Shown here: positions 49,445-58,736 of the stretch, in pieces | Numbering within the stretch: position 1 is the stretch's first letter | Layout: each line of letters opens with the position of its first letter | NCBI RefSeq assembly: GCF_042695135.1 | Contig: NZ_CP170547.1 | Coordinates: 2,914,001 to 2,978,000, forward strand | Source of the DNA: Epilithonimonas sp042695135 | GTDB taxonomy: Bacteria > Bacteroidota > Bacteroidia > Flavobacteriales > Weeksellaceae | Length of the DNA stretch: 64,000 bases | Direction: 5' to 3' | Made by a program: the position numbers and the translations under genes | Notes under the pieces: generated by a model | The model's input: only the letters and a program-made list of their open reading frames with translations | The model's database searches: none | Told to the model about the DNA's origin: nothing

Positions 49445-50899
49445 TTATTGAGCGATCTTTTCTTTCAGATCCTTAATGTATTTTTTCAGTTCCTTGTCGA
49501 TCTTCGAAACATCGCGAATCGTGTCGCAAGCATACATCACTGTTGAGTGGTCTTTTCCGCCCATTTCCTCACCAATTTTTGTGAAGGTTGCATTGGTATA
49601 TTCTTTTGCAAAATACATTGCCAACTGCCTTGGTAAGGCGATTTCTCTTTTTCTGGTTTTAGACAACAATTGCTCTCTTTGAATACCGAAATAGTCGCAG
49701 ACAATCTCCTGAATATAAGGAATATTGATGGTTTTCTTCTGAGTTGTCGCCAGTTTGTTGATCGTATCTTTCAACAGATCTAAGCTGAAATCAGACTTAT
49801 AGACTGTGGAGTAAGCAATTACCGCATTTACAACTCCAATCAGTTCTCTCACACCGTTTGTCTTAACTTCGGAAGCCAGATAATCCAGCATATCGTCCGT
49901 TAATTCGATGCCGTCACGACTTAGTTTATCAACGATAATTTTTCTTCTGGTTTCGAAATTCGGGGATTTGATTTCTGCAGAAAGTCCCCATTTGAAACGG
50001 GAAATAATTCTTTCCTGAGTATCAAGAATGTCGGCAGGCGCTTTATCAGACGTTAAGATAATTTGTTTTCCATTCTGATGCAGGTAATCAAAAATATGAA
50101 AGAAACTATCCTGAGTCGCAGCTTTCCCGGAAAGGAACTGGATATCATCGATAATCAGAACGTCGATCATCTGATAATAATGCTGAAAATCTGTTTTGTT
50201 CTGAGACTTGGCCGCTTTTACAAAATCCTGAATGAATTTTTCCGAAGACTGATATAAAACCACTTTCTCAGGATAGGAAGATTTTACTTCCAAACCAATA
50301 GCTTGCGCCAGGTGCGTTTTCCCAACGCCATAGCCTCCATAAACAAATAATGGGTTAAAAGCTGTCGAGCCAGGCCGCTTTGCAATCGATCTCGCAACTG
50401 TTGAAGCAAACTTATTACTTTCTCCCTCGATGAAGTTATCAAAAGACTGATCCGCTTTCAGATTGGAATCGATATTAACTTTTTTGATCCCGGGAACAAC
50501 AAATGGATTAACATGATTATCTTTTAAAACAGGTCTTGCTTCTTGTATTTTTGGCTGTTGTGTAGAGATTCCTTTTACGTTCATCGTAATTTGTTTCTCT
50601 TTCCCGGATGGTTTGTTTTCCATCACAGAATACCACAATTTTACCCCTTTACCGATATTTTTCTTAAGCGCAGCAGACAGTAAAGACAGGTAATTGTCCT
50701 CGATATATTCTTTGTAAAAATCACTGGGAACAAGCAACGTGAGATTATTGTTCACCAAAGAAATTGGCTGAACTTTATCAAATAACAAGTCGAAAGAGTT
50801 TTCTAACTTTTTGAGGTCTGTATTGTCCTCCGCTGCGTTTAGATTGTCCCGCATAAATTGGAGACATCTATCCCAGATTAATACTAAATTTTCATTCAT
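49445..50899 (-). CDS. dnaA: Chromosomal replication initiator protein
   Basis: A 484-residue AAA+ initiator. The N-terminal domain I (about 1-90) is followed by a linker. Walker A is VYGGYGVGKTHLAQAIG (about 188-204), Walker B is VLIIDDIQFLSG, and sensor 1 is in IILTSDKAPAD. The C-terminal domain IV with the DnaA-box-recognition helix is GGKDHSTVMYACDTI. No cluster of DnaA boxes is seen on either side, so the replication origin is probably elsewhere, as is common in Bacteroidota. Confidence 0.98.
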   Translation of the reverse strand: MNENLVLIWDRCLQFMRDNLNAAEDNTDLKKLENSFDLLFDKVQPISLVNNNLTLLVPSDFYKEYIEDNYLSLLSAALKKNIGKGVKLWYSVMENKPSGKEKQITMNVKGISTQQPKIQEARPVLKDNHVNPFVVPGIKKVNIDSNLKADQSFDNFIEGESNKFASTVARSIAKRPGSTAFNPLFVYGGYGVGKTHLAQAIGLEVKSSYPEKVVLYQSSEKFIQDFVKAAKSQNKTDFQHYYQMIDVLIIDDIQFLSGKAATQDSFFHIFDYLHQNGKQIILTSDKAPADILDTQERIISRFKWGLSAEIKSPNFETRRKIIVDKLSRDGIELTDDMLDYLASEVKTNGVRELIGVVNAVIAYSTVYKSDFSLDLLKDTINKLATTQKKTINIPYIQEIVCDYFGIQREQLLSKTRKREIALPRQLAMYFAKEYTNATFTKIGEEMGGKDHSTVMYACDTIRDVSKIDKELKKYIKDLKEKIAQ

Positions 50900-51003
50900 T
50901 TTTCTGCTGCTGTTACCGGTAAGATTTTAGTTTTTAAGAAGACAACAAATATCTAATTATTAATTTTCATAAAAAAATTTTTTCGCTATTGATTATTAAA
51001 AAA

Positions 51004-51011
51004 TATATTTG
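51004..51011 (+). promoter_or_regulatory. -7 promoter box for the thioesterase gene
   Basis: TATATTTG matches TAnnTTTG, 22 bases before the start codon. Confidence 0.5.
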
Positions 51012-51033
51012 TATGAATTATTAATGACTTAAA

Positions 51034-51450
51034 ATGATATCTACAACTAACACGATACGAGTGCGTTACGGCGAAACCGACCCTATGAAATACGTCTATT
51101 ACGGCAACTATGCCGAATATTTTGAGGTCGCAAGAGTCGAACTTTTCCGCAGCCTTGGGATGTCTTATGATGAAATAGAAAAGCGTGGAATTTTCCTTCC
51201 CGTTTCAGAATATAAAATTAAGTATTTGAAACCAGCACTTTATGACCAGATTCTGGAAATTAGAACCTATGTCAAAAAAATCCCCGGTGTTAGAATTGAA
51301 TTTGATTATGAAATTTATAATGAAGAAAATGTAAAAATCACGGAAGCGTCCACTACTCTTTTTTTTCTGGATGCAAAAACAAACAAGATCGCGAAATGTC
51401 CTGATTTCCTGATCGAATTAATAGAAAAAAAATGGGATCCAAATATTTAA
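51034..51450 (+). CDS. Acyl-CoA thioesterase, YbgC/4-hydroxybenzoyl-CoA thioesterase family
   Basis: A 138-residue hotdog-fold enzyme. The catalytic region is IRVRYGETDPMKYVYYGNYAEYFEVARVELFRSLG, in which the Asp of ETDPM is the active-site acid. The body continues with YKIKYLKPALYDQILEIRTYVKKIPGVRIEFDYEIYN. It is expected to hydrolyse acyl-CoA thioesters in the cytoplasm. Divergent from dnaA, with a terminator after it. Confidence 0.92.
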   Translation: MISTTNTIRVRYGETDPMKYVYYGNYAEYFEVARVELFRSLGMSYDEIEKRGIFLPVSEYKIKYLKPALYDQILEIRTYVKKIPGVRIEFDYEIYNEENVKITEASTTLFFLDAKTNKIAKCPDFLIELIEKKWDPNI

Positions 51451-51461
51451 TATTCAAACAT

Positions 51462-51483
51462 AGCCGGATTTCGGCTTTTTTTA
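51462..51483 (+). terminator. Terminator of the thioesterase gene
   Basis: AGCCG pairs with CGGCT over a five-base loop (GATTT), followed by seven T residues. Confidence 0.75.
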
Positions 51484-51510
51484 TTTAATTTGGAATAAAT
51501 CTTTTCCTTA

Positions 51511-52029
51511 ATGAAAATTGTCTCTTATTTATTAATTACAATCTGTCTGGTTTCCTGTGTCAGAAGTGATATGGATCTCAAAACCCTGCAAGGCATCATC
51601 AGCAAAAACAGTTTTACCAATAAGCTCAACATCAATGATGAGATGAAATATTACAGACCAGACGGCGTTGAGGACATCAAATTTGAAGATTTTCTAAGTG
51701 AAAATGAGGTCGTGACAATCGACCAGGGCGATTTCAACCAGGATGGAGAAGAAGATTATCTTGCCAATGTTGTCAATGATTTTAACCGGAGCGGAATTGC
51801 ACCTTCACAATATTTTCCAATTATCATTACTTTGAAAAGTGGCAAATATTTTATCTACAAACTGGACAAATTCTATGACGCCAAATCTGCTGGCAAAAAA
51901 CTCATAATTGATGACAAAGATTACGTACTTTTCTTTCACCGAGATCAGGAAGATGATATGAAAATTAAACAGGATACTTTCAGATTCGTAAATAATGTTC
52001 TGGAGCAATACAGTAAAATATCAGATTAA
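51511..52029 (+). CDS. Lipoprotein with EF-hand-like DxDxDG loop
   Basis: A 172-residue lipoprotein. The signal sequence ends in the lipobox LVSC (Cys16). A calcium-binding-type loop, DFNQDGEEDY, lies at about 71-80, similar to the loop of VCBS/FG-GAP-type surface proteins. The remainder is not recognised. The next gene, a GH43 enzyme, starts two bases after its stop, so the two are co-expressed and this protein probably works at the cell surface with the glycosidase. Confidence 0.75.
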   Translation: MKIVSYLLITICLVSCVRSDMDLKTLQGIISKNSFTNKLNINDEMKYYRPDGVEDIKFEDFLSENEVVTIDQGDFNQDGEEDYLANVVNDFNRSGIAPSQYFPIIITLKSGKYFIYKLDKFYDAKSAGKKLIIDDKDYVLFFHRDQEDDMKIKQDTFRFVNNVLEQYSKISD

Positions 52030-52031
52030 AA

Positions 52032-53792
52032 ATGAAATTAAAAGTAATATTCACATTAACATTCATACTTTTTTTAAGTTCCATCTCTGCTCAGCAAAAA
52101 ACCTATTGCAACCCGATCAATATTGACTATGGTTATACGCCATTCGAGGTTTTTTCCAAACAAGGTAAACACCGCGCAACCGCAGATCCTGTAATTGTTA
52201 ATTTTCAGAAAAAGCTTTTTCTATTTTCCACAAATCAGGAAGGCTATTGGTATTCTGACGATATGCTGAAGTGGAATTTTGTACACAGAAAATTTCTCAG
52301 AGATAAAAAATATATCCACGATTTGAACGCTCCCGCAGTTTGGGCAATGAAAGACACTTTATATGTTTTCGGCTCAACATGGGAGCAGGATTTCCCGATC
52401 TGGAAAAGCACAAATCCTACGAAAGACGATTGGAAAATCGCAGTTGACACTTTGAAAGTTGGCGCATGGGATCCGGCATTCCATTACGATGAAGACAAAA
52501 ATAAACTGTATTTATATTGGGGCTCAAGTAACGAATGGCCTCTTCTCGGAACTGAAGTTAAAACCAAAACTTTACAATCCGAAGGTTTCGTAAAACCGAT
52601 TATCAGATTAAAACCCGAAGATCACGGCTGGGAAAGATTCGGAGAATATAATGACAATGTTTTCCTGCAGCCATTTGTAGAAGGTGCGTGGATGACAAAA
52701 CATAATGATAAGTATTACCTTCAATATGGCGCGCCGGCAACGGAATTCAGCGGTTATTCTGATGGGGTTTACGTTTCCAAAAATCCATTGGAAGGTTTCG
52801 AATATCAGCAGCACAATCCGTTTTCTTATAAACCCGGAGGTTTTGCCAGAGGAGCAGGTCACGGCGCCACTTTTCAGGATAATTTCGGGAATTGGTGGCA
52901 CATTTCAACCATATTTATTTCAACGAAAAACAATTTTGAAAGACGTCTAGGAATCTGGCCAACGGGATTTGATAAAGATGATGTGATGTACACCAACACA
53001 GCTTACGGCGATTATCCAACTCTGCTTCCTCAATTTGCCCAAGGGAAAGATTTTTCAAAAGGATTATTTACCAACTGGATGTTGTTGAACTATAATAAAC
53101 CCGTTCAGGTTTCCTCAACTTTAGGAGGTTACCAGCCGAATTTAGCAGTTGATGAAGATATCAAAACGTATTGGTCAGCGAAAACAGGAAATTCAGGCGA
53201 ATGGTTTCAGACTGATTTGGGAGAAGTTTCCACCATCAACGCCATTCAGATTAATTATGCTGATCAGGATGTTGAGTTTATGGGAAAAACGCTTGGCAAA
53301 ATGCATCAGTACAGAATCTATGGTTCTAATGACGGCAAAAACTGGAAAGTGATTGTCGATAAATCTAAAAATCAAACCGATGTTCCGCACGATTATGTAG
53401 AACTGGAAACGCCGGCAAAAGCAAGGTTCCTGAAAATGGAAAACCTGAAAATGCCGACAGGAAAATTTGCGTTAAGCGGTTTCCGTGTTTTTGGAAAAGG
53501 CGCAGGAACGAAACCCGGGAAAGTTCAAAACTTCGTTCCATTGCGCGCTGACCCGAAAAAATATGGCGAAAGAAGAAGCATCTGGTTCAAATGGCAACAG
53601 AATTCCGACGCCGATGGATACGTGATCTATTGGGGGAAATCTCCGGATAAATTGTATGGCAGCATAATGGTTTACGGCAAAAATGAATATTTTTTCACAG
53701 GAGCCGACAGAACAGATGCTTACTATTTCCAAATTGAAGCTTTCAATGCCAACGGGATTTCGGAAAGAACCGAAGTTGTAAAATCAGAATAA
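52032..53792 (+). CDS. Secreted GH43-like glycosidase with discoidin/CBM32 domain
   Basis: A 586-residue exported protein (signal peptide about 1-21, ending SISAQ). The five-bladed propeller of GH43 covers about 40-350: the first catalytic-Asp strand in HRATADPVIVNF, then HDLNAPAVWAM and GAWDPAFHYDEDKNKLYLYWGSS, later EGAWMTKHNDKYYLQYGA. A discoidin-like F5/8 type C (CBM32) domain follows at about 355-480 (GYQPNLAVDEDIKTYWSAK...GFRVFGKG). A fibronectin-III-like stretch ends the protein. Likely substrates are arabinan-, xylan- or galactan-type glycans; this cannot be resolved by eye. Confidence 0.85.
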   Translation: MKLKVIFTLTFILFLSSISAQQKTYCNPINIDYGYTPFEVFSKQGKHRATADPVIVNFQKKLFLFSTNQEGYWYSDDMLKWNFVHRKFLRDKKYIHDLNAPAVWAMKDTLYVFGSTWEQDFPIWKSTNPTKDDWKIAVDTLKVGAWDPAFHYDEDKNKLYLYWGSSNEWPLLGTEVKTKTLQSEGFVKPIIRLKPEDHGWERFGEYNDNVFLQPFVEGAWMTKHNDKYYLQYGAPATEFSGYSDGVYVSKNPLEGFEYQQHNPFSYKPGGFARGAGHGATFQDNFGNWWHISTIFISTKNNFERRLGIWPTGFDKDDVMYTNTAYGDYPTLLPQFAQGKDFSKGLFTNWMLLNYNKPVQVSSTLGGYQPNLAVDEDIKTYWSAKTGNSGEWFQTDLGEVSTINAIQINYADQDVEFMGKTLGKMHQYRIYGSNDGKNWKVIVDKSKNQTDVPHDYVELETPAKARFLKMENLKMPTGKFALSGFRVFGKGAGTKPGKVQNFVPLRADPKKYGERRSIWFKWQQNSDADGYVIYWGKSPDKLYGSIMVYGKNEYFFTGADRTDAYYFQIEAFNANGISERTEVVKSE

Positions 53793-53819
53793 AATTTTAA
53801 CTTTTTTCAATAAAAATTC

Positions 53820-53854
53820 AAGCTTTCGGAGACTTTCTTCGAAGGCTTTTTTAT
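53820..53854 (+). terminator. Terminator of the GH43 gene
   Basis: AAGCTTTCG pairs with CGAAGGCTT (one G-T pair) over a ten-base loop, followed by TTTTATTTTT. The remaining AT-rich gap to 54023 shows nothing further. Confidence 0.65.
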
Positions 53855-54023
53855 TTTTCATTAATATTATTTCGAAACCCTCAATTTTCATTAATTCAAG
53901 GATTTTTAATTTTAAATTAATATTCAATAATAAACTTCTTTTTTTTAAGAAAAATACTCAACATTACTTTAATAATAGAAATAATTTTATAAATTTATAA
54001 CTCATTAAGAGAATTTAAAAAGA

Positions 54024-55148
54024 ATGGAGTTTTTTCTGAAGTCAGAAGACAATGATGACCGGGCGGTATTTATAACGGGAAATTTCAACAAATGGAATCC
54101 AAAAGAACCAAAATTTGAACTGGAGAAATTGGACGACAGCAATTATTATATCAATATTCCAGATGAATGGCTGAATGATGAGATAGAATTCAAATTCACA
54201 AAAGGCGGATGGGAAAATGTAGAAATCGATGAATATGATAACATTACACCTAACAGAAAAGTAAAAAAAGAGATTGGTAAAATTCAAAACCACGTTGAAA
54301 AATGGCGACTGAATTGGGGACCTTTCAAGAAAGAATTTTTCCCAACAGTAGAATTGATAGATGAAGAATTTTACATTCCTCAGCTTGATAAAACAAGGAA
54401 GATTTGGGCGCTTTTACCTTTCGATTATTATGATTCTGATAAAACTTATCCTGTGCTTTATCTTCAGGATGCGCAGAATCTCTTTAATGAAGGTTCGGCT
54501 TACGGAAATTGGGAAATTGATAAAAAGTTAGCGCTTCTGGCAGAATACGGTCGAGGTGAATTAATCGTAATCGCTGTAGAACACGGGAATGACGACAGAA
54601 TAAAAGAATATATTTTTGACAATAATGCTGTGACCGAAAATGCAGAAGGCAAGAAATATCTAAGGTTCATCACAGACACGCTGAAACCTTGGGTCGATCA
54701 AAATTACCGGACAAAAAAAGATAGAGAAAATACAGGAATCGGCGGAAGTTCTTTGGGTGCATTAATCAGTATTTATGGGGGATTTCTCTATCCGGAAGTC
54801 TATTCTAAACTATTGATTTTTTCACCGTCACTTTGGGTAGAGCCGAATAATAATTTCCCAATGATCAGTTTCAGCAATCCGTACAAAATCAAAGTTTATT
54901 TGTATGGCGGACGAAAGGAAGGTGCTAAAATGGTGGGCAGAATAAAGCTTTTTGAGAAATCTCTGAAAAAATTAAATGCCCAGAAATTATATGATTTCGA
55001 AGTGCGAACCAACATCAGCGACAATGGAACACATCAGGAATTTTTCTGGTCTCAGGAATTTCCAAGAGCGGTAGAATGGCTATATATTGATAGCTTGGAA
55101 AGTCCTGTAAAGTCCAAAAATGAATTGGAAAATGATATTAAAAACTAA
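54024..55148 (+). CDS. Esterase-like alpha/beta hydrolase with N-terminal beta-sandwich (CBM48-like)
   Basis: A 374-residue cytoplasmic protein (no signal peptide). Residues 1-95 form an E-set/AMPK glycogen-binding-like sandwich: AVFITGNFNKWNPKEPKFEL...DEIEFKFTKGGWENVE. The rest is a putative esterase (esterase D/Fes-like) domain with the nucleophile elbow GIGGSSLGALIS (Ser about 243), the acid probably in the following YLYGGRKEGAK strand, and the catalytic His in NGTHQEFFWSQEFP. This two-domain arrangement is that of enterochelin-esterase-like hydrolases. It begins the plus-strand run of amide-ligase genes, so a role in processing that product is possible. Confidence 0.82.
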   Translation: MEFFLKSEDNDDRAVFITGNFNKWNPKEPKFELEKLDDSNYYINIPDEWLNDEIEFKFTKGGWENVEIDEYDNITPNRKVKKEIGKIQNHVEKWRLNWGPFKKEFFPTVELIDEEFYIPQLDKTRKIWALLPFDYYDSDKTYPVLYLQDAQNLFNEGSAYGNWEIDKKLALLAEYGRGELIVIAVEHGNDDRIKEYIFDNNAVTENAEGKKYLRFITDTLKPWVDQNYRTKKDRENTGIGGSSLGALISIYGGFLYPEVYSKLLIFSPSLWVEPNNNFPMISFSNPYKIKVYLYGGRKEGAKMVGRIKLFEKSLKKLNAQKLYDFEVRTNISDNGTHQEFFWSQEFPRAVEWLYIDSLESPVKSKNELENDIKN

Positions 55149-55213
55149 AAATAAATTAATCCTAAAAAGGATGATTTAGCAAAAAATAGGATGAAATTCT
55201 ATTAATAAAAGTT

Positions 55214-56617
55214 ATGATTAAAATCTACAATAAAAAAGAAACAACCACTCAAAATATATTCCTGTTCAGCGAAGACGACTGGGAACATGAAAAATCGAAT
55301 TATCCGAATACGGAACATTTCTTCAACGGTAAAAAAAGCGAGGTTTTTATCAAAACAGATTCTAATGAAATCAATTTTTTCATCGGAATCGGGAAAGATT
55401 CAAAAGGTTTTGAAATTCAGGCTATCGCTAACAAATTTGCGAACGATTATAAAAAAAACCTGCAGGCAGTTCCGACATCGGTTCATTCAAAATTAGGATT
55501 GGAATTGACCGAAGAGTTTGTAAAAGGCCTTTTTTTAGGAACTTACCTCTACCCTTTTGAAAAATCGCATTCGTTTTGGCAGGAGAATTTTGAACTTAAC
55601 TTTGAAAATATTTCTGAGGACGAAGCCAAAAAATTAGCCTTAAAAACCGAAGCACTTTGCAACGGACAATTTGCCGGCATGGAGTGGCTGAATAAACCTG
55701 CGAATTATAAAAAAGTTGATCAAATCTCAGAATTTCTGAAATCAACTGCGGAAAAATATAGTTTAGATTATAAAGTTCTGAACCGTGAAGAATCTATAAA
55801 AGAAGGTCTGGGCGCATTTATTGCCGTCAATCAGGGAAGTTCGCAGGAAGCAGCTTTTACGATTTTGGAATATAAAAGTGGAAAAGAAAATGCAAAAAAT
55901 ATTGGTTTAGTAGGAAAATGCGTCTTGTTCGACACAGGCGGAATTTCTATAAAACCTTCTGCCAATCTGCATTATATGAAAAGCGATATGGGAGGTGCAA
56001 GTGCAGTGATTGGTGCTTTGATTACAGCCTCAGAACTTAAATTGCCAGTAAATATTATTGCTATTTTTCCGATTACAGACAATGCGGTTTCGGAAAAAGC
56101 ATATTTACCAAGTGATGTGATTACCGCTTACAACGGTAAAACAATTGAAGTCCTGGACACCGATGCAGAAGGAAGAATGACGCTTGCAGATGGACTTTCG
56201 TACTTGTCAAAGAATTATGCAACTGATGTTTTGATTGATTTGGCGACATTAACCGGAAGCTCAGTCAGAATGTTCGGTTATACTTGTGGAGCCTATTTTT
56301 CTAACAATAATGATTTGAAAAAATCATTGGAGAGATCTGCAGATAAAACGAATCAACGCATTTGGAACTTACCACTTTGGGATGTTTGGAAAGACGATTT
56401 CACTTCGGATGTTGCTGATTTAAAGAACATTTCGATGAAACCTTTTGGTGATTGTATCATCGCGGCAAAATTCTTGGAACAGTTTATAGAAGATCACCAG
56501 AATTGGGCACATTTGGATATAGCCGGTGTTGCTTTCGGGAATGTTGGTTATGCGAAAGACAAAGCTGCGACTGGTTATGGCGTTCAGTTGTTATTGGATT
56601 TTATTGAAAATTATTAA
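55214..56617 (+). CDS. Leucyl aminopeptidase family metallopeptidase (M17)
   Basis: A 467-residue M17 peptidase. The catalytic C-terminal domain holds GKCVLFDTGGISIKPSANLHYMKSDMGGASAVIGAL (metal-binding Lys and Asp) and the family signature in VLDTDAEGRMTLADGL, with VLIDLATLTGSS after it. The N-terminal domain is diverged from housekeeping PepA. The presence of an aminopeptidase at the head of an ATP-grasp/amidoligase run suggests it trims or hydrolyses the peptide-like product. It could equally be a general peptidase. Confidence 0.92.
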   Translation: MIKIYNKKETTTQNIFLFSEDDWEHEKSNYPNTEHFFNGKKSEVFIKTDSNEINFFIGIGKDSKGFEIQAIANKFANDYKKNLQAVPTSVHSKLGLELTEEFVKGLFLGTYLYPFEKSHSFWQENFELNFENISEDEAKKLALKTEALCNGQFAGMEWLNKPANYKKVDQISEFLKSTAEKYSLDYKVLNREESIKEGLGAFIAVNQGSSQEAAFTILEYKSGKENAKNIGLVGKCVLFDTGGISIKPSANLHYMKSDMGGASAVIGALITASELKLPVNIIAIFPITDNAVSEKAYLPSDVITAYNGKTIEVLDTDAEGRMTLADGLSYLSKNYATDVLIDLATLTGSSVRMFGYTCGAYFSNNNDLKKSLERSADKTNQRIWNLPLWDVWKDDFTSDVADLKNISMKPFGDCIIAAKFLEQFIEDHQNWAHLDIAGVAFGNVGYAKDKAATGYGVQLLLDFIENY

Positions 56618-56675
56618 GATAAATTAAAGAAGTAAATCTTTATACATTTTACTTTTTACAGATACAAAATTGAAA

Positions 56676-57887
56676 ATGAATATGGAAAAAACGATTGTCT
56701 GCATCTCCTGTTACTACAAAGGTTACGACTTTATGGACGAGTGTAAAAAGCTCGGAAACAAAGTCATTCTCATCACCTCCGAAAACCTGAAAGAAAAACC
56801 CTGGCCTTGGCACGCGATAGACGAAGTTTATTATATGCCGGAGCTTGAACCTTCCGTCTGGAATCTCGACCATCTTGTTCAGGGTTTTGCTTATCTAATG
56901 AAAAATCACCAGATAGATGCCGTGATTGCATTGGATGATTTTGATGTAGAAAAAGCGGCGATGATTCGGGAAACTTACCGTATTCCTGGGATGGGGCAAA
57001 CCACGCATCGTTATTTTCGTGACAAGCTGGCAATGCGTCAGCAGGCAAAAGATAATGGAATTTCTGTTCCTGAATTTTCTTCCATTTTCAATGATGCAAA
57101 GCTTCACAAATTCACGCAGGATGTTCCCGGACCTTGGGTTTTAAAACCACGTTCCGAAGCTTCAGCCAGCGGAATTAAAAAAATAAATTCAGCCGAAGAA
57201 CTTTGGCCGGCGGTAGAAAATCTTGGTGACGAACGATATAAATTTTTATTAGAATCTTTCAAACCCGGCGATGTTTATCACGTGGATTGCCTGGTTTATA
57301 ATAAAGAAATCGTGTTTTCATGCTTTTCAAAATACCTTTCCCCACCAATGAAAGTGTCTCACGAAGGCGGCGTTTTCCGAACAAAAACTTTAGCAAAAGA
57401 TTCTGAAGAAGCAATTGGTCTGGAGAAAATTAATAAAGAAGTTCTGGACAAATTCGGAATTCAAAACGGGGCAACTCACAGCGAATATATCCGAGGAATC
57501 GACGGGCAATATTACTTTCTGGAAACTTCGTCGAGAGTTGGTGGTGCACACATTCCCGATATGGTAGAAGCAGCGACCGGCGTTAATATCTGGCGAGAAT
57601 GGGCAAAGCTTGAAAATGCATTATTAGACGGAGAAAAATATACGGTTGAAGAAACTCAGAAATTATTTGCTGGATTAATTGTCGCTCTTGCTAAAGAAAA
57701 ACATTCTGATACGACTGACCTTCAGAACGAGGATGTCGAAAAATTCTTACCAATCGATTATCACATCGGAATTGTTTATAAAGCTACAACCGAAGAAAAA
57801 GTTCAGGAAAGACTTGATGAAGCTGCAACAATTGTTACGGAAAGAATCTTAAATATTCTGCCTCCGAAAGACAAACCAACAAGCTAA
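56676..57887 (+). CDS. ATP-grasp ligase (first of the cluster)
   Basis: About 403 residues. A Rossmann-like N-terminal domain (CISCYYKGYDFMDECKKLGNKVILIT) precedes the ATP-grasp core: GPWVLKPRSEASASGIKKI (ATP-binding Lys and flexible loop), KFLLESFKPGDVYHVDCLVYN, and the metal-ligand segment GQYYFLETSSRVGGAHIPDMVE. ATP-grasp enzymes join a carboxylate to an amine through an acyl phosphate. The frame is open from a TTG at 56670; ATGs at 56676 and 56682 are likelier starts. It is one of three ATP-grasp-type proteins in this run. Confidence 0.88.
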   Translation: MNMEKTIVCISCYYKGYDFMDECKKLGNKVILITSENLKEKPWPWHAIDEVYYMPELEPSVWNLDHLVQGFAYLMKNHQIDAVIALDDFDVEKAAMIRETYRIPGMGQTTHRYFRDKLAMRQQAKDNGISVPEFSSIFNDAKLHKFTQDVPGPWVLKPRSEASASGIKKINSAEELWPAVENLGDERYKFLLESFKPGDVYHVDCLVYNKEIVFSCFSKYLSPPMKVSHEGGVFRTKTLAKDSEEAIGLEKINKEVLDKFGIQNGATHSEYIRGIDGQYYFLETSSRVGGAHIPDMVEAATGVNIWREWAKLENALLDGEKYTVEETQKLFAGLIVALAKEKHSDTTDLQNEDVEKFLPIDYHIGIVYKATTEEKVQERLDEAATIVTERILNILPPKDKPTS

Positions 57888-57924
57888 TAATTAATGATAA
57901 ATGATTAACTGACAACTAAAAAAT

Positions 57925-58638
57925 ATGCCTCAAATTACACATACAGATTATTACTCACACATCCTTGGAAAGAGCATCAAGGTGGAAGTTACCGGACATT
58001 TCGGGCTTCCTGTCATTATGTTTCCGACTTCGCAGGGTTCATATACGCAGAATGCAGATTTCCATTTAAATGGAAGTATTTCCTGGTTCACAGACAACGG
58101 AAAATTGAAACTTTTCAACCTCGAAACCATTGATAATCTGAGTTTTTACAATAAAAACATTTCAGCTCACGACAGAATCAGAAACTACGAATTGTACGTT
58201 CAGTTTTTGGTTCAGGAGTTCATTCCCTATATCCAAAGAACGCATAATACGCATCGTGTTGTGGTTGCAGGCGCAAGTTTCGGCGGTTATCACGCAGCTA
58301 ATTTTGCTTTCAGATATCCGGATTTGGTATCGCATCTTTTCTGTCTTTCAGGGGCTTTTTCTATAAGAAATTTTATGGACGGGATTCAGGATGAATTGGT
58401 TTATTTCAATTGTCCTGACGAATTTGTGAAAAATGACGAAGCGTGGAAATACAAACATATGCACATCGTTCTCAGCACTTCCGACCGTGATATCTGTCTG
58501 GAACCGACCAGAAGAATGGCAGGAATTCTGACTTCAAAAGGAATCAACCATTGGTATGACGAACAGAAATGGATAGACCACGACTGGGTGCTTTGGAGAA
58601 TGGTTTTCCCAAAATTCATTGGACGATTTTTCGGGTAA
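57925..58638 (+). CDS. Alpha/beta hydrolase, esterase family
   Basis: A 237-residue hydrolase with the nucleophile elbow GASFGGYHAANFAFRYP (Ser about 114), the likely acid in STSDRDICLEP and the catalytic His in WIDHDWVLWRMVFPKF. It starts without a signal peptide. It belongs to the esterase D-like group. Flanked on both sides by ATP-grasp ligases, it may release or trim an intermediate of the pathway. Confidence 0.85.
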   Translation: MPQITHTDYYSHILGKSIKVEVTGHFGLPVIMFPTSQGSYTQNADFHLNGSISWFTDNGKLKLFNLETIDNLSFYNKNISAHDRIRNYELYVQFLVQEFIPYIQRTHNTHRVVVAGASFGGYHAANFAFRYPDLVSHLFCLSGAFSIRNFMDGIQDELVYFNCPDEFVKNDEAWKYKHMHIVLSTSDRDICLEPTRRMAGILTSKGINHWYDEQKWIDHDWVLWRMVFPKFIGRFFG

Positions 58639-58736
58639 TTCTAAAGCTAAAATTAAATTTAAAATAATAATAATAATAAATCAAAATAACTTCAGACTTC
58701 CAACACCGGATTTCTGACAATCAAAAAACAAAAATT

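Noticed and set aside
50900..51033. Possible replication origin next to dnaA
   Set aside because: No cluster of DnaA boxes (TTATCCACA-like) is visible in the AT-rich gap between dnaA and the thioesterase gene.
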